From NCBI GenBank assembly GCA_014526335.1, contig JACTAT010000002.1, positions 2,958,506 through 3,022,505 of the forward strand: DNA of 64,000 bases. Reading direction: 5' to 3'. Every line of letters starts with the position of its first letter. Position 1 is the stretch's first letter. Source of the stretch: Chrysaora quinquecirrha. Taxonomy: Eukaryota; Cnidaria; Scyphozoa; Semaeostomeae; Pelagiidae. Both the position numbers and the translations under genes were made by a program. The notes beneath the pieces were generated by a model that worked only from the letters and a program-made list of their open reading frames with translations, made no database searches and was not told the DNA's origin. Below are positions 1-19,100 of the stretch, in pieces.

Positions 1-80
1 CCAGAGGGATATTTGGACGCATATTTTCTTATCGTTAGTTAACTTGAAAGTAAACTATAAAGGAAATATAAAGAAAATAA

Positions 81-324
81 AGGAAACCATTTGAATCAGG
101 TTAAGGCAGGTCAAGCTTGCTTGAAGAACATCTTTCGTCCAAATGTCCAAACACACACAAACAGGGGTGTAATTCTTTCGCCCACTTTCATTTTCTCAAA
201 AAATCTCAAAGACTGAACGTAGATATCTTACAATCTTATAGTTTCTTGACATTTCAATTCAAAGTACAGGAAAGCATTTGAATCAGGTCAAGGCAGGTCA
301 AGCTTGCTTGAAGAACATCTTTCG
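81..324 (+). repeat. Spaced direct repeat, ~57 bp, two copies
   Basis: Positions 81-138 and 268-324 carry the same ~57-bp sequence with only a few substitutions (shared core CAAGCTTGCTTGAAGAACAT), about 130 bp apart. It has no coding sense and no terminal inverted repeats that I can see. It may be a local duplication or two ends of a larger element. Confidence 0.75.
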
Positions 325-1389
325 GGGACAATTGTTCATCTTAAATCCTACAGGATGCATGCATTGAGTCCAGCCCATCGTCAAATTTGAAAGTCGTTGG
401 TATTACCGGAGGTCCTTCACTGTATATATTATCTAACCTTTCTTCCTGGTTTTTTCTACTTTCTGGGAACACGAACACTCTTACCTCGACCTACCGTCGC
501 AAGTTTGCGTTGAAATTACTTCGACTATTAGGCATGTTCAATTTAACATCCAACATTCATTAGTTCCACCCAAGACAAGAGCCACAACAAGACTAGAGAC
601 TAAATTATATTCTTTCCATTGTGTTTTATAAAACACTGTACAGAATGGGTTGTGTTTTTTAATTTAACAAAGTAATTTATTAAAAATAATGTAATATGAA
701 GTGTGCTGTTGTAAACATTGTTGAAGTTGCAATTAAAATTACATAACTAAAATTGTCACAAATAGCATGAAATTCTTAAATTAAAACACTATCGTGATTG
801 TGAGACATTGTTGTGTTGTGTTTTCGTCATTTTTTGAATAAGTTGTTTTAGTAAGAATTGCCAAGAGATGAGCAAATCTAGCTCACAATGTGCAAATGTG
901 AATTCGACTCCTGCCAAGATGAAATTTGCAATGAAAGAGGTAGAAGACTATCCAGACCTTTGTTCTAACAGGCAAAAGGCGATAGGAATCGCGAGATGTG
1001 GTCCCATTGAGAGAAAAGACCAGGGTCGTCTTGCTTAGACTTGGATTAGTCTCGTCCTGTTCAACTGAGCCCCTGTATGCTATGTACAATATCCCATACC
1101 TAGCGAAAACAGCAAGTTTACATATGTATTACAAACTACCATATGGACGCTTTATTTACTTTTCTAATTTAATATGAATTGTATCTATTTATTGCAAGCG
1201 AGCAAATGTTTATGCTAGTGTATACATGTTCTCACAACCTGAGCATAAAGGCTTGTTAATTGTTAAGTACATTTGATGATAAGTAATACTTTTGAAAGTA
1301 TCAGAGATCTCGTGTTACAAGTGCAAAAGCGCTATAAGATAGAATTAATAAGCAGAAAGTACAGAAGTACACTAGCACAACATTTTAAT

Positions 1390-1905
1390 GTTGGAATACC
1401 GTTATTTAGAGGTGTGATCAATATATGCGATATACTGTCCGTTATGTAGAGGTGTGATCGCAGTACGCGGGTCTTGTTACCGTGGAGCTGCAAAATTTTC
1501 AAACCAAGCCAAGAAATTGTTAAGCTGCAGCGCTACATCAGCTGTATAACTGGCAGAACCCCTGAACGCCGTTAACAAAGATGGCTTGCTTTCTTGCTAT
1601 TTACAAAGCGATGTCCTTTGTTTCGAAAGTATATGTCCATTGTTTGGAGGTGTCCGTTGTATAGAGGTGTCCGTTGTATAAAGGTGCCCATGAATGGATG
1701 TTTCACTGTTGTTCGGGGTTGTGCAAAAAGAGATTTCTGTTGATTCATTAGCACTTCGTTATTAGACCGTTGTTTGGAGGTGTCCGGTGTATAGAGGTGA
1801 CCGTTGTATAGAGGTGTCCATGAACGGAGGTTTTACTGGTCTTCAATGTTGTGGTATACGAGATTTCTGTTGATTGATTGGCCCTTCGTTGTGAAGTTAA
1901 TTAGA
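1390..1905 (+). repeat. Tandem/duplicated GTTGTATAGAGGTGTCC repeat
   Basis: A 17-20 bp motif of the form CCGTTGTATAGAGGTGTCC recurs many times between about 1390 and 1830. A larger ~150-bp unit is duplicated: 1616-1760 and 1766-1900 both run from the motif through GAGATTTCTGTTGATT. The same motif reappears at about 59700-59800 inside a TRPM2-like intron, so it belongs to a dispersed repeat family. The frames it opens are incidental. Confidence 0.7.
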
Positions 1906-2426
1906 GCGAATGGGTGTTGCAGTTGTTTACATATGATGCACTACGTAGGCGTTTGTAAGCAGAGATTCCTGGGAAATACTGAATAGCCACAGGCTGCTCA
2001 ATCAACTATCAACGTCATGTTATCTTAGTTTCAGTAAACAAAGTGGACTTAATTATACAGATCCTTATATTAATGTGTATTGAGTACATTAATGAAGTTT
2101 ACTTGTTAAGCACGGTTTCAATTGAATTGGATGTGGAAATTCACAACTGATTCAACAAGAGCTGAGAATCTGCAAAATGTTTGAGATCCATCTGCAAAGT
2201 GTTCGCAAAGCTTTGATAATTGACATTATTTCATTAAGAATTTCGGCTTTTCGTTAGATATATATTGTCAATATTAAATATACCATATCCCATGTACCTG
2301 CCCAGTGCAATAGAAATAAAACCGAGCGTTCTCTATTGAGTACATAAGGGCGTGTATTTCTAGTGTCAAGACATCCGCTGTCGCGTTGAAGACTGCAGCT
2401 CTTCTTTTAACCACTGCAAACCGAAA

Positions 2427-11442
<9,016 letters not shown>

Positions 11443-12418
11443 GGATGCAGCGGCCTGGAGTCGTAAATTGTGCAGTTATGGAAAACTTTATCAGAATTAA
11501 TAACTTATTTAAAATATAAGTATTTATAATTATTACGCTACTATATTATCACTATTATAGTGATATCTATGTACTGTACTTCCACTGGGGAACAAGGAGT
11601 AGAGACTCTCATAAAAGACAAACTTTCAGTCGTTCTATCTTAAAGAATAAGCGAATTAAACCTTCTCTGCCAAAGCAAACGAGTGCACAAAATTCTCTAC
11701 GTCTGTAGGACTATAGGAAAGCTTTATGCACGTTGCAGAGAGTACTACTTTCATATCAAGATTCAAGCAAACAGAGCCATTAGTGATTCTAGAGGGCATA
11801 TCACTTTAGAATGCAAGCCAGTGTTGAAAAATACAGCACTGTTTGAATTTTATGTCTCGTTGATAGGTCTGTGGGTCTTGTTCTGATCACAGAGATAGGA
11901 TAATATCTCTATGGCTTTCATATGGACTGTTGGAGCAACTTATACCCTTAAATTACGTACCTTGTATCTTATTGTTTTTGACCGAGTGTTAGCTTCAGTC
12001 ATTTATAATAACTTTTCATAATGATTCTTTACCATCCTTATCCCATATGAGCCCTTCTGTTACAAATACAACGGTTGCTTACTAATAAGAACGTCTCTCC
12101 TCCAAATACGCACTCCTCCAGTGCAGACGTGATAGGGGTACTTTGAAACTCAAGTTAGCTACTACTAATCTATGTGTAATTATCAATCAAATAGCTTTCT
12201 GTGATTCACAGTTTCTTCCGTAGATAGTTAACTTTTTTTTGCTTTAGGGAGCAAGTAGAAGCAGAACACGTACTGTGATAACATTAAACACATAATATAA
12301 GAATATAATAGAATCATATGAATTATGCGTGTATTGAAATAAATGAACACTCCCTGTATGACTAACTCACTTTCATATCGCTTGCTTGAGTTATAAATAA
12401 GTCTCTATAGATAAGTCC
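11443..12418. other. Convergent intergenic spacer
   Basis: This lies between the end of the EGF gene and the 3' end of the GPCR on the opposite strand. I see no coding signal. An ATTAAA near 11653 could serve the EGF gene as a polyadenylation signal. Confidence 0.5.
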
Positions 12419-13594
12419 TTAGAGATAAGTCTCTATTGATATTAACTTGCGGACGGAGACAGTATCACCTGAAGTTTTACTGCCTTTCACTATGTCTTCG
12501 GTTAACTGTAGAACAGGGCGATGACCCGCGATATACCAAGCGGAGCAACGTCGATCCATATTCATATCTTCACTGCTGATATTGGCTGATTTTCTCCGCG
12601 CGGTTATATTCAGCGGTAAGCATTGCATACAGCATTTCAGGTGGCAACAGAGTATATTAGTAATTGATTTCAGCTCTTGACGCAATCTGACGCTGCGGTA
12701 CAATATTATCACCGGTACTTGAGCGCATGTCGAGTATGCGCATATATAAACAAAGCTCAAGAACCAATCAGGTAGTAAAGCCTCTTTTCCAAGTATGAAA
12801 AAAGGAGTAAAGATCGAACGGTAGCCAGGTGACGATAAAAACAATGAACACAGCGTAAAGAGTGATGATAGTTTTCTTTGCGCACGTATTCCTGAGGCGT
12901 CAATAATCGTCGAGCGCCTGGCGCGCTGACGGTGACGTCTAAGAGCTCTGAATATCAGTAAGTAAGAGACCACGTTAATCAGTGTTGGGAAGATAAAAAC
13001 AGCACATGCAAGGGTTAACAGATAGTATGCTTCATACTGATGTTTAGCTGTTTTGTATCCACACTGTCCTGAAACCGGCTTGTAGACTATTTGTTCAGCT
13101 TGTAATGTTGGTAGTAAGGACACAAGCCCTGACACAAACCATACTAACAACAGCATCACATAAACTCTCTTTTTCGTTAACATCCGCTTCAATGGCTTTA
13201 CCACTGATAAATACTTGTGGATGGTAGTTGCAGTCAAAGAGAACGAACAGGCACTTATCCAGAAGGAATTAACAATGCCGTTTATACGACAAAGTTCCAA
13301 GCCGAGGGTCCATTTGCCATTGAATAAAGTACTGAGAGTAAACGGGATGCAGATCACTGCAACGCCGATCTTAGCAATCGCTAAATTCACGTAGAAGATA
13401 TTCGTTCTGGTCCGCAGTTCATTGCTACGGGTAATGATAATACACAGCAATGAGTTCCCAATGAATCCTATTGCCAAAAAACATAAAAGTAGCACTGACT
13501 TTAAAATATTGACTCCAACAGGCAGTTCGTAAGCCTCAGGTTTACCTTGAATCTGAGTTGCAGTGCTAATTGTCGTGTTTAAATGAAAATTCAT
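12419..13594 (-). CDS. Rhodopsin-class (class A) GPCR, intronless, atypical
   Basis: A 391-residue open frame with N-glycosylation site NTT at residue 6 and TM1 containing GNSLL. TM2 has NLAIAKIG, with Lys where the family has Asp 2.50. TM3 follows the conserved Cys in ELCRINGIVNSFWIS, but ends HKY instead of D/ERY. TM4 has Trp, ECL2 has GQCGYK, TM5 has Pro and Tyr. The TM6 region reads LFTLCSLFLSSPGY and lacks the F..CW.P motif, whereas the adjacent frame (about 12778-12893) reads AVFIVFIVTWLPFDLYSFF, a textbook TM6. TM7 resumes in the main frame (SFVYICAYSTCAQVPVIILY) without an NPxxY. The overall style recalls melatonin- or opsin-like orphan receptors common in cnidarians. It is either a diverged receptor or a decaying copy with two compensating indels. 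The ligand is unknown. Confidence 0.8.
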   Translation of the reverse strand: MNFHLNTTISTATQIQGKPEAYELPVGVNILKSVLLLCFLAIGFIGNSLLCIIITRSNELRTRTNIFYVNLAIAKIGVAVICIPFTLSTLFNGKWTLGLELCRINGIVNSFWISACSFSLTATTIHKYLSVVKPLKRMLTKKRVYVMLLLVWFVSGLVSLLPTLQAEQIVYKPVSGQCGYKTAKHQYEAYYLLTLACAVFIFPTLINVVSYLLIFRALRRHRQRARRSTIIDASGIRAQRKLSSLFTLCSLFLSSPGYRSIFTPFFILGKEALLPDWFLSFVYICAYSTCAQVPVIILYRSVRLRQELKSITNILCCHLKCCMQCLPLNITARRKSANISSEDMNMDRRCSAWYIAGHRPVLQLTEDIVKGSKTSGDTVSVRKLISIETYL

Positions 13595-16151
13595 TGCGAT
13601 TAATGTTCCGTCTTCCTTCTAACAGCAAGTTAATATCGGCTAACTGGAAATTACTTCAGTAAAGAAAAAGCCTCGAAGAAAAATTGAATAGAAGCATATC
13701 GTGTGCATTATAATCAGTGTGGCAATTGATGACATGCAAATCAGTGACCTGCAATATTTGTATTCGCAATAGCATCGATTGGCTAATGCCTCCAGATGTG
13801 TTCATGCGTTATCGATGTTTAACCTTGGATCTTAAGTGTCAGCTGTTATACGGGGACTTCTGTAGCGACGATGACGATTACAACGTTATGATTTGTCTAA
13901 GCTGAGCGATGATGACGACAGCAGCGTTATAACTTGGCTGATTTTAGTGACAGTTACGACAACAGGGTTATAACTTGATTGATTTCAGCGATTTGGACGA
14001 CTTGGTCGTTATGATTTGATAAAGTCTAGCGACGATGACGATTAAAACGTTATGATTTGTCTAAGTTGAGCGATGATGATGACAGCAGCGTTATAACTTG
14101 ACTAAGGTTAGCAACGATGACGACAACCGCTTTACTTGACTGACTCCAGCGATCATTACTCCTTGGACTTGGCTAACTTTAGCGAAGACAAAAAATGTGC
14201 TGTTATGAATCGTCAGATTTGAGTGACAATGACGATCACGACGTTATGACTTGACTAAAGTTAGCGATGATGACGACAACAGCGTTTTTTTGACTAATTT
14301 CGATGATTATTACTCCTTGGATTTGGCTGAGTTAAGCGTAGATAGAGAATGTGATGTTTTGACTCGACAGATTTTAGGACGACGACGATTACGACGCTAT
14401 GACTTTTCAAATTTTAGCAACGATGACGATGACGACGTCAAGACTTGACAGGTTTTCAAAAGTCAGTATTTCTCTAATTTGATTATTTAATATGTCTTCT
14501 CCTGCGTTACAGGAGAAAAACCTTCCTTATGAAGCAAATCAGCGACTCTATATTGGCAATTTATACAGCGATCAGTGCTGTGATAGCTTCTTGCGATTCA
14601 CGACCAACTAGCTGCAGAAAAATTCAACACAAAGTCGATATCACCATATGCAGTAGAAAGTTTTCAGCTCATAGCAATCTGAACGGAAATCTGGATCTCG
14701 TGGACTCCAACACGAAGAACCTTGAAAGTGCTTCCTCTTTGAGCGCATTAGGCACGTATCATTAAAAATGGAGATTTGGTCAACAAAATATGACGTACGA
14801 GAAACTCTTTGGACGCCCCTCGTGTTGCAGTGTAGCACTACAGAAACATCAACTTTAACAGCCACAATTACAATGCTACGCAGTAGAGGTGTGCTAGAGC
14901 AACACAAGCTCAAGGACGATGAAAACACAATGAAAACTTTTCTATCAGTCTAAGATGTCGGCTGGCAGTTGCTGTTATGAGATGAGTGACCAGAACACAA
15001 GCAGGCGAAATATTTATTAATTACTTGCAAGGCCCCAGTACCTTTGTGACTCCCGTTAATGGTTTCGCAACCAACTGCCGTTTACATTTGAAATTTCAAG
15101 GGCTATACCTGCTTTTTTCTGTTCTAACAGAAAACCAGAATCATATTACACATGTGAATAAGATTTACTTTTCTAAGACTTATCTAAATATATTCGCAAA
15201 GAGAAAATTCTTAGCTTTTTGTTATACTAATATTGCCAAATTTATCGACGACAACACTAATCTCTTTGTAAAATACAAACACATAAATCAAATTGTATTC
15301 TACATTCTATTGCTTTTCTGTTGGATCTGAAGCTTGATTTATCTTAAACCGGAGTTCCTTCGTTGTCAGAGATGTGCCCCTAACTGTTAAGAATTTGGAG
15401 AAAAAGAATGTCAAAAAGCGAGTAGCTCTAAGGTTCTCAAAAGACTCTCAGCTAGCCCAGAAACTAATACCAGCCTCTTTGAATATGAGCTGCCTTAATA
15501 ACTTCTCTTTAGCTTCATTTCAATACCAGAGAGAAAGGGGACTCCAAGAATTGGAGTCTGGGGGGACAAATCATCCCTCCTCCGTGTTGATAGCAGGTAA
15601 AGTCAAATAGAAGTGTTCTTCACAGCGAAGAAAGGATGAATTTATCCACGTTGTGCTTAATCTTTGAGAAGGGGTTGATAATCTGGACGTTTGAGATTTC
15701 CCTTCATTTGACAAGATCCATAGACAGCCCACCTTACGCTCTCTAGCTGCTAACTACTTCCTACATAGCTTCAAAATCACTAAATCATCCGGGGGGGGGG
15801 GGCAAAGATTGCAGGATCATACAAGCTACTCTTTATAAGGAAGCGCTGGTCATCCGAAAAATCACTGTATTTAAACAGACAGCATTCATAATTGACTTCA
15901 ACTTTGCTTAAAATGGATGTCCTTAACTCTTATGAAAAACTATCAAGTCTGCAATGCTTTATGGCTACACCTCCAACTATAGCTGCATTCTACTTTACAA
16001 CCATAAAGGTCCTTTGCATAAAGATAAGGTACTGCAGATCTCTTAAGTTATACAGTCTCTTAAGAAATACAGTCTCTTATTATAAGTCATAATTTAGCCA
16101 TGCATTAGAGTGATGTCACACAGGCGACACTCTCAGAATGTAAGCCGATTC
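13595..16151. other. Intergenic spacer between GPCR and BARD1 3' end
   Basis: It holds the minisatellite at 13860-14450. The open frames at 14529-14765, 14986-15330 and 15374-15610 have no recognisable motifs, start contexts or splice partners, and I do not call them. A run of ten G at about 15790 is a simple homopolymer. Confidence 0.5.
13860..14450 (+). repeat. Degenerate GAT/GAC-rich minisatellite
   Basis: Imperfect units of roughly 40-55 bp combine AGCGATGATGACGACA with CGTTATGACTTGACT. Larger duplications are visible: 13868-13945 recurs at 14033-14110, and 14096-14250 recurs at 14253-14408. In one frame the region yields short Asp-rich peptides (for example 14251-14448, with DDDD runs), but these are broken by stops, so I treat it as non-coding. 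Confidence 0.7.
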
Positions 16152-19100
16152 TCATGGTTCTTTCACTTCAACAATCTCAAATTTAGAAATACATTCCATT
16201 ATCCAGGTTGTTGACGCAGTGCACAAAACAGGCGAGCTTATTCGCTTATGACATTCTAATGATTGTTTGTCATATAGAATATATTGCGTGCAATGTGACT
16301 GGGCCGTGTTTGGTTTAGCATGATATGCAACCGTGGGTACTTCTATTGATTTCGATGACATCATCTTCATTACTGCAGGCGAGGCTGGTGCTATCAACGG
16401 ATGCGAGGTTTCTACTTTTGGTTCTCGATGGAGCAACTGCCCACCTCCAAGTCTGATTATTTCAAGAACCTCTGATTTGGTTGGTGTTGACTGGAATTCT
16501 CCACTCAGGTAAAATGAGCAACCATCGAATAGTGCAGGAAACTGGATGAAAAAATGCTAACTAAAAGACTGAAAATTCAGCCAATTACTATACCACAGAT
16601 CGCTTAAGATTTTCGCTACCGCGTAGCAGATATTTCTACAGATGCTTGGATGGAATATGTGAAATAAACTTTGAAACTAAGAGTGATCTAACTTAGATTT
16701 AATCGACGATTGGGCTCTTTGGTGCAGTGGAATCGTCGTTGGCTCTCTGATCATGCAGCTTTTGCTTCCAAATCCTATCTATTGTGTTATGCCACTTGTT
16801 GAAAAATCTATCCTAGTGTATGCCGTTTGTGAAAAAATGAATACAACTAAAAGGGGCTACTTTTAAGCTTGGCAGAATAATAAGTAGCAACACTCAACTT
16901 CGCCAAAAGAAAAGCCAGCATGCTACATTTGATTTACACAGCGGAACGGTATCAACATAGATTTCAAAAGCCATTTGATCATATCAAGAAACAATGAAAG
17001 TAACTTGATCCAACGAGGAAGCAATCATACTTATAACTATCATGATCGCACAATGACCTGACCTGATTAACAAGCATTGTTTGGATACACAGATAATAGT
17101 GGAAAAAAGCAAGTGTGATGATATAAAGGAGAGATTCTTAGCAAGGCCATTTTCAACACAGTACCTTGGTTCAATTGTTGAGACCACTCAGTCAGACCTT
17201 TATTCTAAACAACAGTCTTTCGTTCTAAGTCTCCAGGGCAAGGTCCCTCAATATGACTTTGTTTTATCGTATGGTGCTATTGGCTTTTGCAGGAAAAGTT
17301 GTCTTAATGGAAATCATTCCAAAGTTGCAGTGAGAGCTTTACTTCATTGTAAATGGCAATATGTTCATAAACAAAATTAGCTAGTATGTAAAAAAAATGT
17401 TTTTGACATTTTTTGCTTTCGTGAAATTAGCTAGTTGCTGAGTAACACAGAAACGGTTCTATTGATCACATGGAAAACATAACTCGGAACTCCAGCTTTA
17501 GGGGTTGTGACTTGATAGAGCTTGTTAATATCCTATGTTGACGCTTCTCAAACCTAACGTGAATTACATAAACAGCAATGGAAAATATGCAATAATTCGA
17601 ATACCTGCATCGTTGCATTCAATCTTGCTCTTTTTGGTGCACCAGCAGTTCCTTCTGATAACCCATTCACTTCGAAATCCTCTTCGTTTAGCCATTTTTT
17701 CTGTTTCAAACATTCCTCAATCCCTGCAGAAATTACAAGTCATATTAAGTTAGCTTTACAATGTCAAATAAAGAGATTTTTCCACAAGAGGAATACCACA
17801 ACAGATGGGATTTGAACCTGGACTGCATGATCAGAGAGCCAACGGCGTTTCCACTGAGCCAAAGAGCTTAATGAAATCGCCGAGTAACTGTCCAAGTCAT
17901 ACAGCTCAAGGCTCTCCTCCCGTTTGACCTTTTGTGTTTCGGTTATGTTGAGCCTTCTTCACACCATACATTTTTATATCTATATGTCATGAATGGCGAA
18001 TACTAGGATAGATTTTTCCACAAGTGGCATACCACAATAGATTGAAAAGGAATCCTCAGAGCATAGAGGGCGGCAAGAGGGGACTCATTAAAATATCTGT
18101 GAATATGCGAGTTTTTGTCTGTGACCAAATGCTCGCGGATTCGTGTAGTGAGATGTCGAGAGGTTTCTCCAACATAAGAAGCGGAACATCCGCCACACAA
18201 GAATTTGTAAACTACACGAACGTGAAAACTCACATATTCACAGACATTTTAATCAGTCCCCCTCTTGCCACGCTCTATGCTCTGAGGATTCCTTTTCCAT
18301 CTTGGATCACAATATATGCCATTGTGCCTCTCTAATATTGCAGGGTTACATCAGAAGGACAAGCAGATGCACAATAAATGACTTACACAAAGTAGAAACG
18401 ATCCATTTCCCAGTAAGGACTCCAAGGAGATTCTTCATTGTGCGTGGACAGATCTTATCTTTATCAACCGATGTAACAATATGAGTTACTAAATGACAAA
18501 AATATGTAATAAATTAAGGAGAAAATAATAAAAATTAGGTCATGACAAATACTGGAAACAAAACGAAATATCGGAAAAGCTCTATTAGGGGTGTGGGGAT
18601 TATTTTATTATGGAAGTTTTCGAAGGGGACTTATTAGAGAGAGGGGCTTATTAGAGAGGAGGGCTTAATAAATACTGGAACATATTCAGCTTTTTTAGTC
18701 AAAATGGATGCTGCAGGCATTAAAAATGAGAACGTTTTATCGATAGGGCACAGGCACATGAAATTCGTAGCTACATAGAAGTTATTAGAAGTTACAAGAC
18801 ACAAGTCTGAGATATCAAAGAGATTACCACTTTATTTGCATTTCATTTTGTACGTTTACTACTGAATTGTCGAGTGGCCAAAATAGGGGGGGGCTTAATA
18901 GCAAAGGGGGGCTTATTTCAAGTTTTCAATTGAAAGGGGGGTGGAGGAGGGAACTTAATAGAGCTTAACAGAGCAAAGCACAGCGTCTACTTGGCAGAAA
19001 TGTTGATACTATTAAAATTGGAAATTCCATCAAATCATGTTACATTCAAACAATTTAATTGTTTTCCGAAACTTTTCTCTTTACCTTTTTCGTCAAATTT

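Larger units (their letters stand above)
1..2426. other. Gene-poor spacer with local repeats
   Basis: No open frame here resembles a protein I recognise; short open frames such as those at 883-1089 and 1804-1986 lack family motifs and lie in AT-rich or repeated DNA. The stretch holds a dispersed direct repeat (81-138 and 268-324) and a tandem array of a GTTGTATAGAGGTGTCC-like motif (about 1390-1900), listed separately. The end of the spacer should contain the promoter of the signal-peptide gene starting at 2427; a TATA-like TACATAAG sits near 2341, but this is weak evidence. Confidence 0.6.

Noticed and set aside
14529..14765. 77-codon frame starting MKQISDSILAIYTAISAV, possibly with a signal peptide
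   Set aside because: Weak hydrophobic start, no conserved motif, no upstream or downstream splice partner, beside a minisatellite.
15787..15801. Run of G bases
   Set aside because: A simple homopolymer with no linked signal.
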